Assembly: GCA_937928175.1 (NCBI GenBank)
Contig: CALFVP010000171.1
Span: 1-6,442 of the forward strand
Direction of reading: 5' to 3'
From: an uncultured bacterium
Lineage (GTDB): Bacteria > Spirochaetota > Brevinematia > DTOW01
DNA: 6,442 nt
Shown here: piece after piece, positions 1-5,309 of the stretch
Numbering within the stretch: position 1 is the stretch's first letter
Layout of the letters: each line of letters begins with the position of its first letter
The notes under the pieces: model-generated
The model's database searches: none
Told to the model about the DNA's origin: nothing
The model's input: the letters and a program-made list of their open reading frames with translations, nothing else
Program-made: the position numbers and the translations under genes

Positions 1-19
1 AAGAAAATTAAATTTTCTT
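1..19. repeat. Perfect A/T palindrome at left edge
   Basis: Positions 1-9 (AAGAAAATT) and 11-19 (AATTTTCTT) are exact reverse complements around a single A. The arms are made almost only of A and T, so an RNA hairpin would be weak. The site could be an operator next to the possible -10 element at 19-24, or the tail of a terminator for a gene left of the window. The sequence alone does not decide between these, and the palindrome may extend beyond the window. Confidence 0.4.
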
Positions 20-24
20 ATAAT
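19..24 (+). promoter_or_regulatory. Possible -10 element for the M23 gene
   Basis: A TATAAT hexamer lies 56 nt upstream of the ATG at 81 and would give a leader of about 50 nt. The matching -35 box would fall outside the window, so this is only a candidate. TATAAT is easily met by chance in DNA this AT-rich. It touches the right arm of the palindrome at 1-19, so a protein bound there could affect initiation. Confidence 0.3.
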
Positions 25-80
25 TTTAGCCGGAGAGTTTTTTAAAAGTTATTTAATTCCGAAAATAATTGGAGGTGGAT

Positions 81-1082
81 ATGAAGAGTTTTTTTAGTAA
101 GTTGCTCAAAGAATTAAATTTGTTGTGGTATGATTTTAAGAGGTGGGTCAAGATAAAAAATTCTGAGATTCAGAAGTGGGGACATGAAAAGTTAACTGTA
201 ATGTTAGTTCCTCATTCTGAAAAAAGAGTTGTAACTATACATATTTCTAATTTTGCTTTACTTTTTATTTTGGTAATAATATCGATAGTAGTGGTAACTT
301 CTATAGTTGCAATATCAAATAGGAAAATGACTGATCAAAAAGTTGTTAGACTCGAGAAACAGAATGAGATAAAGGATCAATATATCAATAGTTTTATAAA
401 TAACGTTAATATGCTAAAGGATAGGTTTGCTGGTTTTCGTTCTGATGTTAATAGAATCTTTTCTCTTGCAACTTTGCAAAATTTTAGTGAAAATATTGAA
501 TACCCAGAAGTAAAGGAAAAAGAAGATAGTTTTAGAAGTTCTGTTGATGATGTTATATACACTAAACCTAAGGAAATAGATGAACTGTATAAACTTAGGA
601 AAGAAGTAGAGATCTATAAAATACAAATGCAAAAGTTTGCTAGTTTTGTTGAGAATTCAAAAGATGTAATAAAGTATATTCCATCAATTTGGCCTGTTAA
701 AGATGGTGGTGGTCATATTACTTCGGACTTTGGAAGTAGAAGGGATCCTTTTATGAATAGTTATAAATTTCACTCTGGTATAGATATTGCACATTGGCCT
801 GGGACTCCAGTTATAGCTACTGCTGATGGTGTTGTTTCGTTTACTGGATGGTTAGGAGGATACGGAAGAGTTGTAAAGATAACACATAAGTATGGTTTTA
901 CGACAGTATACGGACATCTTATGTCGGTTTACGTATCCGAAGGTACTTACGTTAGAAAAGGGCAAGTGATAGGTAATATAGGTATGTCTGGAAGAGCAAC
1001 AGGGTATCATTTACATTACGAAGTTAGAATAGGAACTGAGTTTGTTGATCCTACTCCGTATTTGTCGATAAGACTATTTTAA
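81..1082 (+). CDS. Membrane-anchored M23 metallopeptidase (LytM/NlpD-like)
   Basis: This 333-residue protein is a peptidoglycan endopeptidase of the M23 (lysostaphin/LytM) family. A basic and aromatic N-terminus is followed by one membrane helix at about residues 57-78. A charged, probably coiled-coil segment covers about 82-200, and the M23 domain about 205-330. The zinc ligands are present: H231 and D235 in FHSGID, and H312 in the YHLHYEV motif. The catalytic H279 (YGHL) and H310 are also there, so the enzyme looks active, unlike degenerate NlpD/EnvC-type activators. The N-terminal MLVPHSEKRVV stretch before the helix resembles spirochaete M23 proteins (recalled, not searched). A TTG at 69 is in frame, but the ATG at 81 is preferred because GGAGG at 71-75 sits 5 nt before it and the TTG would overlap that site. 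The gene faces the exbD-aminotransferase pair convergently. The likely role is cell-wall remodelling during growth or division, with the catalytic domain outside the inner membrane. Confidence 0.93.
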   Translation: MKSFFSKLLKELNLLWYDFKRWVKIKNSEIQKWGHEKLTVMLVPHSEKRVVTIHISNFALLFILVIISIVVVTSIVAISNRKMTDQKVVRLEKQNEIKDQYINSFINNVNMLKDRFAGFRSDVNRIFSLATLQNFSENIEYPEVKEKEDSFRSSVDDVIYTKPKEIDELYKLRKEVEIYKIQMQKFASFVENSKDVIKYIPSIWPVKDGGGHITSDFGSRRDPFMNSYKFHSGIDIAHWPGTPVIATADGVVSFTGWLGGYGRVVKITHKYGFTTVYGHLMSVYVSEGTYVRKGQVIGNIGMSGRATGYHLHYEVRIGTEFVDPTPYLSIRLF

Positions 1083-1115
1083 GAAAGTATTACTTTTTTA
1101 AGAAGGTATTACTTT
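1081..1115. repeat. Tandem copies of a 16-bp palindromic unit
   Basis: AAGAAAGTATTACTTT (1081-1096) recurs at 1100-1115 with a single A-to-G change, an offset of 19 bp. The core of the first unit, AAAGTATTACTTT at 1084-1096, is a perfect palindrome about a central T, which is why two direct copies also fold into the larger hairpin. The second copy extends into the end of the aminotransferase gene and supplies part of its stop region. Confidence 0.6.
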
Positions 1116-1117
1116 CT
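1082..1117 (+). terminator. Hairpin between convergent genes
   Basis: Positions 1082-1097 pair with 1102-1117 through a stem of about 16 positions, with one T-T mismatch (1090/1109), two G-U wobbles and a loop of about 4 nt. The stem begins at the last base of the M23 stop codon and overlaps the final codons of the minus-strand aminotransferase. In a plus-strand transcript the wobbles pair; in the minus-strand transcript they become A-C mismatches, so the structure favours ending the M23 transcript. No immediate U-run follows (the T-tract near 1130-1139 lies further on), so this is a non-canonical intrinsic terminator at best. Confidence 0.45.
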
Positions 1118-2272
1118 AAATTCTTTCCATATTTTTTTTATACTTTCGCAAATGTATTCTAGTTGTTTGCTTGATAAGTCTGGGTAAATTGGTAATGAAA
1201 CTATTTCGTTGAAAACTTTTTCTGATATTGGAAAATCAGAAATTTTTAGGTTTAGTAAGCTTTTATATTTTGAAAATCTGTATACAGGAGTAAAGTGAAC
1301 ACTTGTACCTATTCCTTTTTCAGAAAGTAAAGAGATGAATTTATTTCTATCTATTTTCCACATTTCCAAATTAAGTCTTATTACGAAAAGGTGGTAAGAA
1401 TGTTTTGAATTTTGGCGAATTTTGGGTAGTTTTATACCTTCTATGTCTTTTAGTAAATATTGGTACGTTTTCCAAATTTTTTCTCTTTTTTTCTGGTAAT
1501 ATTCAAAATTTTTGATTTGTGCTATACCTATTGATGCTAGTATATCGGGGAAGTTGTACTTAAATCCTATTTCTGTTATATCATAGAAAGGAGTGTTTTG
1601 GTGGTACCTTTTCCAAGCTTCTTTGTCCATACCGTGAAGGTAGGTTTTTGATATTTTATCCATGATGTAAGCGTTGTGTGATGATATTAATCCACCTTCA
1701 CCTGTTTGTAATGTTTTAGTTGCGTAGAAACTGAATACTGATGCATCGACTCCTATTTTTGCGGTATTACCTATTTTTATTCCTTTGTACTCGGTACCAA
1801 ATCCATGTGCTGCATCTTCAATTACAATTAGGTTGTAGTTTTTCGAAAAGTTCAAAACGTTATCGATATCGTAAGGATTTCCACCGTAATATGTTGGTAT
1901 TATTGCTTTCGTGTTCTTGTCAATTTTTTTTTCGCAATCTGAGACCGATATTGTTAAGTATTCCTCTTCGATATCAACTATTATGGGTTTAGCTTGGGAA
2001 AGTATTGCCATCTCAACAGGAGAAATAAATGTTACAGAAGGTATTAGAATTTTGCTATTTTTAAGTTCGAAAGCATCAAACAGAAGATGTAATCCAGCAG
2101 TACAAGATGAGACTAGTTTTAAATTTTCTTCATTTACTGAAAGGTATTTGGATATTAGTCTTGTAAACTCTTTGTTTTTTACACCTGTTGTTAACCAACC
2201 ACTTTTTAGTGTTTTGAAAACTTCAATGTATTCTCTTAGAGTGATAGGAGGTTTATAGAAAGGTATTTTCAT
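1109..2272 (-). CDS. DegT/DnrJ/EryC1/StrS sugar aminotransferase (ArnB-like)
   Basis: This 387-residue PLP-dependent enzyme has the usual full length for the family. These enzymes transfer an amino group, usually from glutamate, to a keto-sugar nucleotide in the cytoplasm. Visible landmarks are SSCTAGLHLL at 55-64 (phosphate grip), IEDAAHG at 151-157 with D153 contacting the PLP ring nitrogen, and SFYATKTLQTGEGG at 181-194, where K186 is the Schiff-base lysine. HGMDKEAWKRY (213-223) and GFKYNFPDILASIGIAQ (236-252) follow, then SYHLFVIRL (292-300) and GIGTSVHFTPVYR (320-332) at the C-terminus. The EDAAH and GFKYNFPDI signatures place it near ArnB/PseC-type 4-aminotransferases, but no dehydratase, epimerase or glycosyltransferase partner is present, so the substrate cannot be named. 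The ATG at 2272 lies 2 nt after the exbD stop, and the ribosome site AAAAAAGG overlaps the end of exbD, which indicates co-transcription and translational coupling. Confidence 0.92.
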   Translation of the reverse strand: MKIPFYKPPITLREYIEVFKTLKSGWLTTGVKNKEFTRLISKYLSVNEENLKLVSSCTAGLHLLFDAFELKNSKILIPSVTFISPVEMAILSQAKPIIVDIEEEYLTISVSDCEKKIDKNTKAIIPTYYGGNPYDIDNVLNFSKNYNLIVIEDAAHGFGTEYKGIKIGNTAKIGVDASVFSFYATKTLQTGEGGLISSHNAYIMDKISKTYLHGMDKEAWKRYHQNTPFYDITEIGFKYNFPDILASIGIAQIKNFEYYQKKREKIWKTYQYLLKDIEGIKLPKIRQNSKHSYHLFVIRLNLEMWKIDRNKFISLLSEKGIGTSVHFTPVYRFSKYKSLLNLKISDFPISEKVFNEIVSLPIYPDLSSKQLEYICESIKKIWKEFRK

Positions 2273-2274
2273 AT

Positions 2275-2682
2275 TTACCTTTTTTGGTCAACGGAAAGGC
2301 TTATTTCTGTAGCTCCACCTATTCTAATTCTATCCATAACTTCAATAACAGTTTGGTATGGAATATCTTTGTCTCCCCTTATGATAACTGGAACTTTGGG
2401 ATCTTTTACAGTTATCTTCTTTATGGTAGGAGATATATCTTCAAGAGAAATTTGGTAATCGTTTAAAAATAGTTTGTTATCCTTGGTTATGGTTATAACT
2501 ATTTGAGTTTTAGGTTGGGAATCTGATGTTACTGATTTGGGTAAATTTACGTTTATAGAAGACGTTTTTATTATCGTTGATGTAAGCATGAAAAATATTG
2601 TTAAAAGAAACATTACATCTATTAGTGGAGTGGGTTCTATACCAACTTTTAGCGGTATTCTGTTAGACCTGGATAGTTTCAT
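2275..2682 (-). CDS. exbD: ExbD/TolR-family biopolymer transport protein
   Basis: This 135-residue protein is a stator-type subunit that uses the proton motive force together with an ExbB/TolQ channel to drive TonB- or Tol-dependent work across the envelope. A short basic cytoplasmic N-terminus leads into one membrane helix at about 19-38 (PLIDVMFLLTIFFMLTSTI). That helix carries D22, the conserved proton-path aspartate. VNLPKS at 45-50 follows, then a periplasmic domain ending in the typical pattern GDKDIPYQTVIEVMDRIR and GGATEISLSV. The frame is open up to a TTG at 2718, but the ATG at 2682 is chosen because the shorter protein starts exactly where ExbD homologues do and the TTG is part of the apparent -35 box. 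Neither start has a Shine-Dalgarno site. The aminotransferase follows directly. No exbB, tolQ or tonB lies in the window, which is unusual because exbB normally sits just upstream. Confidence 0.9.
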   Translation of the reverse strand: MKLSRSNRIPLKVGIEPTPLIDVMFLLTIFFMLTSTIIKTSSINVNLPKSVTSDSQPKTQIVITITKDNKLFLNDYQISLEDISPTIKKITVKDPKVPVIIRGDKDIPYQTVIEVMDRIRIGGATEISLSVDQKR

Positions 2683-2718
2683 AAAACTATTATATGTAAT
2701 AAATTTGGGTTGATTCAA
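2683..2718 (-). promoter_or_regulatory. Strong promoter giving a leaderless exbD mRNA
   Basis: Read on the minus strand, TTGAAT (2718-2713) is followed by an 18-bp spacer (2712-2695), then a perfect TATAAT (2694-2689), then AGTTTT (2688-2683), then the exbD ATG at 2682. The 6 nt between the -10 box and the ATG are the standard distance to a transcription start, so the A of ATG falls at +1. Together with the absence of any ribosome-binding sequence, this points to a leaderless transcript. The -35 box matches the consensus at 4 of 6 positions. Confidence 0.6.
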
Positions 2719-2770
2719 GTAATTTTTAGTTATGGTTTCTTTAGGTTTTTGTGTTATTTACCTTGAAAAG

Positions 2771-2798
2771 ATAACAGTACCTTTTTTGGAAGTATAAT
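2771..2798 (+). promoter_or_regulatory. Candidate promoter for the three-gene plus-strand operon
   Basis: A perfect TATAAT at 2793-2798 is preceded by a weak -35 candidate, ATAACA at 2771-2776 (4 of 6 matches, 16-bp spacer). Transcription would start near 2805 and leave a leader of about 58 nt before the ATG at 2863. It is divergent from the exbD promoter, and the two -10 boxes are about 100 bp apart, so a shared regulator between them is possible. Confidence 0.45.
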
Positions 2799-2848
2799 TT
2801 TTGTTTATTTAATTGCAAAGAAGTGAGATTTTATGTTACTATTTATTG

Positions 2849-2857
2849 AAAGGTAGG
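2849..2857 (+). promoter_or_regulatory. Ribosome-binding site of the DUF2723-like gene
   Basis: AAAGGTAGG holds two purine-rich cores, AAAGG ending 9 nt and AGG ending 5 nt before the ATG at 2863, and supports that start. The stop codon of a 7-codon upstream frame (2833-2856) lies inside this site. Confidence 0.6.
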
Positions 2858-2862
2858 TTAGT

Positions 2863-4914
2863 ATGAAGAAGTTTATAACTGATTTACTTTTGGGTTTTAT
2901 ATTTTTAGTTTTGGTTATTTTTAGTTATTTTCAGAATTATAAGTACAATGACAATAGTAAGGATTGGCTTAACCATGATTACAGTTTAGGGCTTTTAAGT
3001 TCGGTTACTACGAATACTGTTTTGATGACTGAAGGTGGGGATAATCAAGTTTTTGGGCTTGCTTATTTTCAGATGGTAGAATTTAAAAGACCAGATGTTG
3101 TGTGTTATGATCAGAAAGGGAATATTTTTAAAAGGATTTACGGAGATTTGAGGTATTTACCTTTCCAAAATCTACAGTTAAGGATGGATATCGTAGACTA
3201 TAACATAGTTAATGGTAAAGAACCATTTTATAGAAGTGAGTTAGGTACCAAAGGTGAACCTGTGTTTGAAGATTACAAGTTGAAAGATGAAATAACTAAG
3301 AAAAATGTTTATATGACATGGACTGGTAAAGAGTTATGGAAGTACGGCGATTACTACTATAAACAGTATGGAATGATGTACAAGGTTAGTGATTCGAAAT
3401 ACTTCATAGTTGATAAACTTAAGGAGTACAAATCTTTACCTGTTGAGTATTTGAAATCTCTTTATAGATCTTTGCTTATACCCAATATTAACGCACAGAA
3501 AGTTTTTGAAGTTGCAAGAGTACTAGAGTACGAAGGGTACGTTAGGTTTGAATCTAATAGGATTTTACCTAAGAAAGAATTTGTGTACGATGGTGGTAAG
3601 GATGGTAAATTACTTTACAACGGTATTGTTAAGAGAGTTATTTATGAGAAATCTTTGAGTGGTCTTAATATTGATTTACCTTCTTTCAATAACTTAGTTC
3701 AGGAGATTAATCAGAGAGCAAATAAAATATTTGATACTGTTTTTCCACAAGTTTTGAGTATCCTTTCTAAAGAAGGTTATATTTATGTATCTGGAGGAAA
3801 GGTCTTTTTTGTTAAGGATTATCAGCATCCTAACAATTTAGATACAATGGATTATTACAATTACTACAAACAGAGATGGACCGAAACCCCCGTTTCAATC
3901 TGGTGGGATTACCTTACTAAAGAAATAGCTTCTTCCTTTAACTATTCTCTTGCAAAGTACTATTTTGATAAAATTTCAGAGTATGAAAGTGTAATTAATT
4001 TAGTTGAACCTAATGTTAAGAAAGAGTTAGTTAGTAAAATCAATGAGTATAAAAGTTTTATTCCTAAATACATAGATGAAGCTGTCAAGTATGGAAGAGA
4101 TATGGCTCCTATATTGTTTAACAGTGCTATGCTTTATTACCAATTGTCTAAGTATTACTTGAACCAAGGTGATGAGATTAATGCTAAAGAATACTTTTTA
4201 AAGACTATGGATCTACTTAAAGAAGCGATAAGGGTTGATATGTTTGCTTCTTATGCTTTTATAAGGTTTGGGGTTGCGGCACTGGAGTATGTTAATTCTT
4301 TTGCTTCCGTTGAAGAGGAAGATAAATACCTTAACGAAGTTAAAATGTACATGGATACTCTTATAAAAAATTTAAGTTACAGAAAACAGTATCAAGGTGA
4401 TCCTAAGAAAGCTCCTGAATACAATGATTTGAATTCTATTAAAAATATTGCAGATAGGTTTAGATCTGTTCCTAAATCTAACATAGTACAGTACGAAAAT
4501 TTAGTAAACACTGTTAGTGATAATGCACAAAAAGCACAGATTTATTTTCAGTTGGCTAATATGTATCTAGCTAGGTTTTCGGGTATTGACTTTACTATGC
4601 TAAACAAGGCTAAGAATGCTATGAAAAAGTATATTGATCTTAATACTAATAAAGACTTGAATTTCTATGTTAGTGTTGCGAATTTTTATATCTCTTTAAG
4701 AGATTTTGAAAGTGCTTATAGGTATTCTTTGGAAGGAATTAATAAGCTTAAGGACAAGAGTTATTTGTATTTCGTTGTTGCTTTTTCTTTGGATAATTTA
4801 GGGAAAAGGGATGAAGCTTTGAAGTATTATTCTTTGTTTGTTGATAATTGGAAAATGTTTGAATCTCAAGAGTACAAATTTTCTTTGCAGAGAATAAAAG
4901 AATTAAAAAGATAG
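2863..4914 (+). CDS. Single-pass protein with DUF2723/GT117-like periplasmic domain and TPR-like repeats
   Basis: This 683-residue protein has a short basic N-terminus and one uncleaved membrane helix at about residues 5-23, with the rest outside the inner membrane. Residues 36-100 carry a pattern I recognise from the soluble part of DUF2723 (GT117, protein O-mannosyltransferase-like) proteins: LLSSVTTNTVLMTEGGDN with G59-D60-N61, then VFGLAYFQMVE and RPDVV (R76-V80). KNVYMTW...GMMYKV at 147-175 continues the likeness. The multi-pass glycosyltransferase core that usually precedes this domain is missing, so catalysis by this protein alone is unlikely. A helical region follows, with TPR-like pairs at about 415-478, 555-595, 596-633 and 634-666; the last has the clearest TPR spacing (NLGKRDEALKYYSLFV). 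The middle, about 180-410, is rich in Tyr and Lys and I do not recognise it. It is the first gene of an operon with a small membrane protein and a PpiD-like factor, so a role in an envelope assembly or glycosylation complex is a guess. Confidence 0.75.
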   Translation: MKKFITDLLLGFIFLVLVIFSYFQNYKYNDNSKDWLNHDYSLGLLSSVTTNTVLMTEGGDNQVFGLAYFQMVEFKRPDVVCYDQKGNIFKRIYGDLRYLPFQNLQLRMDIVDYNIVNGKEPFYRSELGTKGEPVFEDYKLKDEITKKNVYMTWTGKELWKYGDYYYKQYGMMYKVSDSKYFIVDKLKEYKSLPVEYLKSLYRSLLIPNINAQKVFEVARVLEYEGYVRFESNRILPKKEFVYDGGKDGKLLYNGIVKRVIYEKSLSGLNIDLPSFNNLVQEINQRANKIFDTVFPQVLSILSKEGYIYVSGGKVFFVKDYQHPNNLDTMDYYNYYKQRWTETPVSIWWDYLTKEIASSFNYSLAKYYFDKISEYESVINLVEPNVKKELVSKINEYKSFIPKYIDEAVKYGRDMAPILFNSAMLYYQLSKYYLNQGDEINAKEYFLKTMDLLKEAIRVDMFASYAFIRFGVAALEYVNSFASVEEEDKYLNEVKMYMDTLIKNLSYRKQYQGDPKKAPEYNDLNSIKNIADRFRSVPKSNIVQYENLVNTVSDNAQKAQIYFQLANMYLARFSGIDFTMLNKAKNAMKKYIDLNTNKDLNFYVSVANFYISLRDFESAYRYSLEGINKLKDKSYLYFVVAFSLDNLGKRDEALKYYSLFVDNWKMFESQEYKFSLQRIKELKR

Positions 4915-4920
4915 GAGGGG
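4913..4920 (+). promoter_or_regulatory. Strong ribosome-binding site overlapping a stop codon
   Basis: AGGAGGGG ends 4 nt before the ATG at 4925, and its first two bases are the last two of the TAG stop of the preceding gene (4912-4914). Ribosomes finishing the upstream gene stop on this site, which favours coupled re-initiation. Confidence 0.75.
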
Positions 4921-4924
4921 TATT

Positions 4925-5299
4925 ATGAGTAACAGTTTGAAGTGGTATTTTGTCTTTTTAGGTTTTTTTATTTTGTTAGTTACAGTTTTGTCTTTTTTAC
5001 AGTTATTTCCTTCAACTTCTCTTGAACCATCTTATAGGTACAAGTACAGGTATGAAAAGTTTGTAAAACTTCTTAACGATGAAGAAAGAAAACTTTTTTT
5101 TGAAAAGAAGTATAAAGAATGTGCTTTGCTTCTTGATAAAAGAATTTCAGAAGATGAGAAACTTAGAAAAAGTATTTCTGAAATAAAGGATTTTGAAGTT
5201 ATAGAAACATTTCCTACGGAACTTATGCTTGAATATTTCGGTTACTATGTTTATAACGAAGTAGTTAAGTATAATCCTAATTATAAGTTTGAGTATTAG
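4925..5299 (+). CDS. Small single-pass membrane protein of unknown function
   Basis: I do not recognise this 124-residue protein. It has one membrane helix at about residues 7-27 (YFVFLGFFILLVTVLSFLQLF) after a very short N-terminus, then a charged, Lys/Glu-rich soluble part of about 95 residues. The soluble part looks mostly helical (EKFVKLLNDEERKLFFEKKYKECALLLDKRI) and ends in a Tyr-rich tail (YFGYYVYNEVVKYNPNYKFEY). No catalytic motif is visible, and there is a single Cys near residue 66. Strong ribosome sites at both ends, 10-nt gaps to both neighbours and the same codon style support a real gene. Its two neighbours are also single-pass proteins with large outside domains, so it may be a partner in the same envelope complex; that is inference from context only. 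Confidence 0.8.
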   Translation: MSNSLKWYFVFLGFFILLVTVLSFLQLFPSTSLEPSYRYKYRYEKFVKLLNDEERKLFFEKKYKECALLLDKRISEDEKLRKSISEIKDFEVIETFPTELMLEYFGYYVYNEVVKYNPNYKFEY

Positions 5300-5303
5300 G
5301 GAG
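5298..5303 (+). promoter_or_regulatory. Ribosome-binding site overlapping a stop codon
   Basis: AGGGAG begins inside the TAG stop (5297-5299) of the 124-residue gene and ends 6 nt before the ATG at 5310. This repeats the stop-within-ribosome-site arrangement of the previous junction and fixes the start of the PpiD-like gene. Confidence 0.7.
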
Positions 5304-5309
5304 TAAAGT

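Noticed and set aside
69..80. TTG at 69 as an upstream start for the M23 gene
   Set aside because: It overlaps the GGAGG ribosome site at 71-75, which is well placed for the ATG at 81, and it has no ribosome site of its own.
377..632. Two minus-strand open frames of 61 and 72 codons inside the M23 gene
   Set aside because: They lie opposite a well-supported coding region and encode low-complexity Phe/Ile/Lys-rich peptides with no domain, as expected for antisense frames in AT-rich DNA.
1741..2258. Plus-strand open frames of 83 and 115 codons opposite the aminotransferase gene
   Set aside because: They are antisense to a gene with intact catalytic motifs, and their peptides show no recognisable features.
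2284..2466. A 60-codon plus-strand frame opposite exbD
   Set aside because: It is antisense to a conserved ExbD periplasmic domain with no supporting start signal or homology.
2683..2718. A 12-residue N-terminal extension of ExbD from a TTG at 2718
   Set aside because: The extension does not resemble ExbD N-termini, has no ribosome site, and its TTG coincides with the apparent -35 box.
2761..2790. Possible hairpin in the divergent control region (AAAAG at 2766-2770 with CTTTT at 2781-2785)
   Set aside because: Only five A/T-rich pairs extend cleanly before wobbles and mismatches, so it is not distinguishable from chance.
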